NCBI GenBank assembly: GCA_002331185.1
Contig: DCYW01000001.1
Location: forward strand, 1 to 6,878
DNA length: 6,878 nucleotides
DNA from: Patescibacteria group bacterium UBA2100
Lineage (GTDB): Bacteria > Patescibacteriota > Minisyncoccia > Phycocordibacterales > UBA2100
Direction: 5' to 3'
How positions within the stretch are numbered: the stretch's first letter is position 1; each line of letters opens with the position of its first letter. The notes under the pieces are model-generated. The model was not told the DNA's origin. It saw only the letters and a list, made by a program, of their open reading frames with translations, and searched no databases. Both the position numbers and the translations under genes were made by a program. Shown piece after piece: positions 4,602 through 6,878 of this stretch.

Positions 4602-5618
4602 ATGGACACAGTAAAAAACCATCGACAGCCACACATAGTAACAATCGGAGGAGGAACTGGAAGTTTTGTACTTCTATCTGGTCTTAAGGAATTTCCTATA
4701 CACATATCAGCAATTGTTAGCATGGCTGATGATGGAGGGTCAACCGGAGTGCTACGCGATAATCTAGGAGTTCTGCCACCAGGTGATGTGCGCCAATGTC
4801 TTGCAGCACTTGCTCGAGCAACTCCTGAAGTGCGAGAGTTATTTAGCTATCGATTCGTGCAGGGTGATATGAAAGGACATAACGCTGGTAATTTATTTCT
4901 TTCTGCACTGGAAAAGATAACTGGCAGCTTTCCAAAAGCAGTTGCAGTTGCAGGAAAGATTCTTAACGTATATGGACGCGTACTACCAGTTTCTGAGGGA
5001 AACATGCGCTTATTGGTAGAATTGAATAACGGCATCGTTCTTGAAGGGGAGAGTTATCTCGATGATGATGAGCGTGTGCGTGAGCATGGCGTAAGAGATA
5101 TCTCACTCGCGTACCCAGTTACTGCGTCGGCTGAAGCACTTGAAGCAATTGCAAAAGCAGATCTCGTAGTGATTGGTCCCGGTGACGTACACGGGAGCAT
5201 TATTCCCAACTTACTTGTGGGTGGTATCTCACAATCATTACACGATACGCCAGCACGTATCGCAGTTGTAGCAAATGTTACCAACAAAAAAGGGCTCACT
5301 GGTGGATTTAATGCACATACTTATGCAGCAACAGTTGAAAAACACTTACGTGGGAGACGTATTGATGTGCTTGTATGTAATACTGCAGAACCGAGCAAAG
5401 AATTGGCACAGCGATATGAAGAACAAGAAGGAAAGGGGATGTTTGTCTTATGTGATACTCACAAAAACACGACACGCATTATCGGGGAGGATTTCCTCAA
5501 TGAACAAACATCAGAAAGTGTCGAGAGCGATACCCTTGCACATACACGCTCATTCATTCGTCATGATAGCCGTAAGCTCGCAGATGTTATCATGAGATAT
5601 ATTAAAGAATATGTATAA
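4602..5618 (+). CDS. yvcK: YvcK/CofD-family UDP-sugar-binding envelope/carbon regulator
   Basis: This 338-residue protein has the hallmarks of the CofD/YvcK fold: IGGGTGSF (15-22), ADDGGSTGVLRD (42-53), LPPGDVRQCLAAL (58-70), GHNAGNLFL (92-100), then VIGPGD (190-195) with SIIPNLLV (199-206), and NVTNKKGLTGGF (225-236). In Firmicutes, YvcK binds UDP-GlcNAc and is needed for normal cell wall on gluconeogenic carbon; CofD proper makes coenzyme F420, for which there is no sign here, so the YvcK role is preferred. The usual 'GPGSLYTS' reads GPGDVHGS, a change in a likely ligand loop. The ATG at 4602 is the first in frame after the promoter; the open frame extends to 4446 but overlaps the pilin gene. 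The final residues overlap the next gene by 8 bases, implying a shared transcript. A cytoplasmic envelope role fits the neighbouring surface genes. Confidence 0.9.
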   Translation: MDTVKNHRQPHIVTIGGGTGSFVLLSGLKEFPIHISAIVSMADDGGSTGVLRDNLGVLPPGDVRQCLAALARATPEVRELFSYRFVQGDMKGHNAGNLFLSALEKITGSFPKAVAVAGKILNVYGRVLPVSEGNMRLLVELNNGIVLEGESYLDDDERVREHGVRDISLAYPVTASAEALEAIAKADLVVIGPGDVHGSIIPNLLVGGISQSLHDTPARIAVVANVTNKKGLTGGFNAHTYAATVEKHLRGRRIDVLVCNTAEPSKELAQRYEEQEGKGMFVLCDTHKNTTRIIGEDFLNEQTSESVESDTLAHTRSFIRHDSRKLADVIMRYIKEYV

Positions 5619-6561
5619 ATTTTGCTACATAAGTGTCGTTGTGCTGTTTATTGCTACTGCAACAACTGCTTCTGCGGCAACAACTGCCGGGTTGGTAAGT
5701 GGGTTGTGGTTTTCAAATGATCCAATAACGAATTTTGGGGAGACAACAGTATATTCTGTGCTGCATAATCAAACCAACGAACAAATACAAGGTATTGCAA
5801 CGCTTGTTGTTGATGGCGAGGCGGTAAAAGCAGCTGAAGTAACTATTGGAAAAGGAGATATACAAAAGGTAGGTATTCCGCATGCGTTTCGTGTCGGTAG
5901 TTACACGGTAGGTATGAATTTTACTGCAGATAATAGCAATGAAGTTACCTATACTCAGCTCGCAGAGCGTACCATTTTTGTAGTTGCTGATACTGATGGA
6001 GATGGTATACCAAACACCAGTGATGTAGATGACGATAATGATGGAATTCTTGATAATGAAGACAGTGAACCACTGATTAAAAAGACATTTCCCAAAAAAT
6101 CATTTGATGTGACTGAATCAGGAAAGGTTTTATTAGACAAAATAGTAAACCAAGCAGTACAAACAACAGCGAGAGAAAAAAACTCTACGGAAAATACTGA
6201 AGATGTTGAAGAGAAAGGGGTGGTGATAAAAACATTTGAGTCAATCGAAAATACGCGAAAAAAAACTGCTGTAGTGTTGCGAGAGTATGAAGAAACACAA
6301 CGAACTGCGCTTGCAGAAATAGAGCAGGCCGAGGCATCCTCTGCGGTTGAAGGATTTGAGAAGGAAATTGAAACAACCGAGGAAAGTAAAAAACGTGAAT
6401 ACCAAATAGCTGCAGCTGGTGCTTCTGTTGCTGGAGTTATGGTAAGTAAAGCATGGCTATTTTATGCAGAGCTTGTAGTACTGACCTTGGGTGTTCTGCA
6501 TTTACTCTGGATTAGTTTGAAAAGACGATTTTTTCGATTAGGCGAAGGTACGGAGGGGTAA
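5611..6561 (+). CDS. Anchored surface protein with thrombospondin type 3 calcium-binding repeat
   Basis: This 316-residue protein starts with a signal peptide (hydrophobic 6-20, likely cleaved after ASA at 20-22). Residues about 28-125 look like an immunoglobulin-type beta domain (VYSVLHNQTNE, GIATLVVDGE, GSYTVGMNF). D127 to D151 is a thrombospondin type 3 stretch (DTDGDGIPN, then DVDDDNDGILDNED), whose aspartates bind calcium. A long polar, probably coiled-coil stalk (about 170-262, rich in E, K, T) follows. A C-terminal transmembrane helix (about 283-303) and a short basic tail (KRRFFR) finish it. The topology is type I: the bulk outside, a small tail inside. An adhesin-like or envelope-organising role is inferred. 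Its ATG overlaps the last 8 bases of the yvcK-family gene in another frame, so translation is likely coupled. No Shine-Dalgarno sequence is evident. Confidence 0.85.
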   Translation: MYKFCYISVVVLFIATATTASAATTAGLVSGLWFSNDPITNFGETTVYSVLHNQTNEQIQGIATLVVDGEAVKAAEVTIGKGDIQKVGIPHAFRVGSYTVGMNFTADNSNEVTYTQLAERTIFVVADTDGDGIPNTSDVDDDNDGILDNEDSEPLIKKTFPKKSFDVTESGKVLLDKIVNQAVQTTAREKNSTENTEDVEEKGVVIKTFESIENTRKKTAVVLREYEETQRTALAEIEQAEASSAVEGFEKEIETTEESKKREYQIAAAGASVAGVMVSKAWLFYAELVVLTLGVLHLLWISLKRRFFRLGEGTEG

Positions 6562-6623
6562 GTATCCCAAAATGTAGTATGTAGTACGAAACAATTGCCT
6601 ATGTGCCAATATATCCCATAGAG

Positions 6624-6629
6624 TATAAT
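6624..6629 (+). promoter_or_regulatory. Consensus -10 box (TATAAT) in the intergenic region
   Basis: A perfect TATAAT with no good -35 at 16-18 bp (TTGCCT at 6595-6600 is 23 bp away). A start near 6636 would coincide with an ATG at 6637 that opens only a six-codon reading frame (MNINES). It may drive a small RNA ending near 6718, or be chance in AT-rich DNA. Confidence 0.25.
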
Positions 6630-6685
6630 GGAACTCATGAACATTAACGAGAGCTGAGTGAATAATCGTTTTGTGTATCATCGTC

Positions 6686-6718
6686 AAAAAGTAGGTTTGC
6701 ACAAACCCCAGTCTTTTT
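6686..6718 (+). terminator. Possible intrinsic terminator after the thrombospondin-repeat gene
   Basis: GGTTT (6694-6698) pairs with AAACC (6703-6707) around GCAC. The flanking AAAAAG (6686-6691) can pair with CTTTTT (6713-6718) across an internal loop, giving a T-run at the 3' foot. The stem is short and interrupted, so this is weaker than the other terminators in the window. Confidence 0.35.
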
Positions 6719-6834
6719 AAAGATGTATACAAATGTTACACTAAGATGAAAGCCTTTTAGTAATAAAGGCGAGTCTATGAACAGGAAATGTTTATGGACT
6801 ATTCTTCAGATAATAATCATAAAAATATATTACT

Positions 6835-6878
6835 ATGTCATACGGATATACTAAAAAGTCAGCATTAAATTTCGACAG
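6835..6878 (+). CDS. Start of a gene cut by the right edge, possibly DUF302 family
   Basis: From the ATG at 6835 the frame stays open to the edge and reads MSYGYTKKSALNFD plus a partial codon. The pattern of Met, a polar residue, Tyr, a Thr-Lys pair and then an L-x-F-D motif recalls the first strand of DUF302-type small proteins, which often begin this way before a helix. With only 14 residues this is a suggestion. No Shine-Dalgarno sequence is present. A weak promoter, TGGACT (6795-6800) and CATAAA (6819-6824) with an 18-bp spacer, could place the transcript start just before the ATG. Confidence 0.4.
   Translation, partial: MSYGYTKKSALNFD

Larger units (their letters stand above)
6562..6834. 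other. Non-coding stretch before the right-edge gene
   Basis: No ORF of convincing length lies here. It contains a 7-base tandem duplication (TGTAGTA twice, 6573-6586), a consensus -10 box, a possible terminator, and an imperfect hairpin GCCTTT/AAAGGC at about 6753-6770 without a T-run. A 25-codon ORF starting at 6777 overlaps the edge gene and is very Ile/Tyr-rich because the DNA is AT-rich; it is not supported. Confidence 0.4.

Noticed and set aside
4547..4723. Longer pilin reading frame starting at 4723 or at 4555
   Set aside because: The canonical prepilin leader begins at 4546; the longer frame runs through the divergent promoters and into the yvcK-family gene, and the ATG at 4555 overlaps the -10 box.
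6637..6720. Reading frame MNINES, TGA, then about 20 more codons, which could suggest TGA recoding
   Set aside because: All long genes here end in TAA or TAG and contain no in-frame TGA; glycine and tryptophan use ordinary codons. A single short frame is no evidence for recoding.
6777..6854. 25-codon ORF rich in Ile and Tyr
   Set aside because: It overlaps the more plausible start at 6835, has no ribosome site, and its composition follows from AT-rich DNA.

Overview
The window looks like chromosome from a small-genome bacterium of the Candidate Phyla Radiation (Patescibacteria), most likely Parcubacteria-like. The grounds are family-level: a MurE-type ligase without its usual N-terminal domain, a membrane-anchored lamin-tail-domain protein, a short type IV pilin, a thrombospondin-type-3 surface protein, tightly packed genes, and no convincing Shine-Dalgarno sequence at any start. 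This placement is from memory of protein families, not from a database search. The standard genetic code fits: the stop codons seen are TAA and TAG, and no gene here needs a recoded TGA.

Left block (1-2610, minus strand): an apparent operon, ruvA -> MurE-like ligase -> lamin-tail-domain protein, with gaps of 10 and 2 bases. The last gene runs off the left edge. ruvA is divergent from rpsT (ribosomal protein bS20), and a 47-59 base gap holds the promoters of both. rpsT ends in a strong bidirectional terminator shared with a possible 52-codon ORF on the minus strand.

Middle block (2950-3658): mostly non-coding. It contains a tRNA-Arg gene with the unusual anticodon GCG (minus strand), its promoter and terminator, a perfect 15-bp terminator hairpin on the plus strand with no obvious gene to serve, and a nested set of inverted repeats, one of which pairs with the 3' end of the tRNA.

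Right block (3659-6878): a type IV pilin-like gene followed by a two-helix membrane protein (minus strand) is divergent from yvcK/cofD-family and thrombospondin-repeat genes (plus strand, overlapping by 8 bases). The 55-base divergent gap holds two interleaved promoters with 17-bp spacers. The pilin promoter would start its transcript at or next to the ATG. A 273-base non-coding stretch then leads to the first codons of a gene at the right edge, possibly a DUF302 protein.

Functionally the window mixes housekeeping (Holliday junction migration, translation) with envelope biology: a peptidoglycan ligase relative, a UDP-sugar-binding envelope regulator, a pilin, and two or three secreted or anchored surface proteins. 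The most interesting signals are the predicted leaderless transcripts, the reduced Mur ligase with altered amino-acid-binding residues, tRNA-Arg(GCG), and the structured DNA around that tRNA. No defence system, CRISPR array, mobile element or clearly new multi-gene system is visible.
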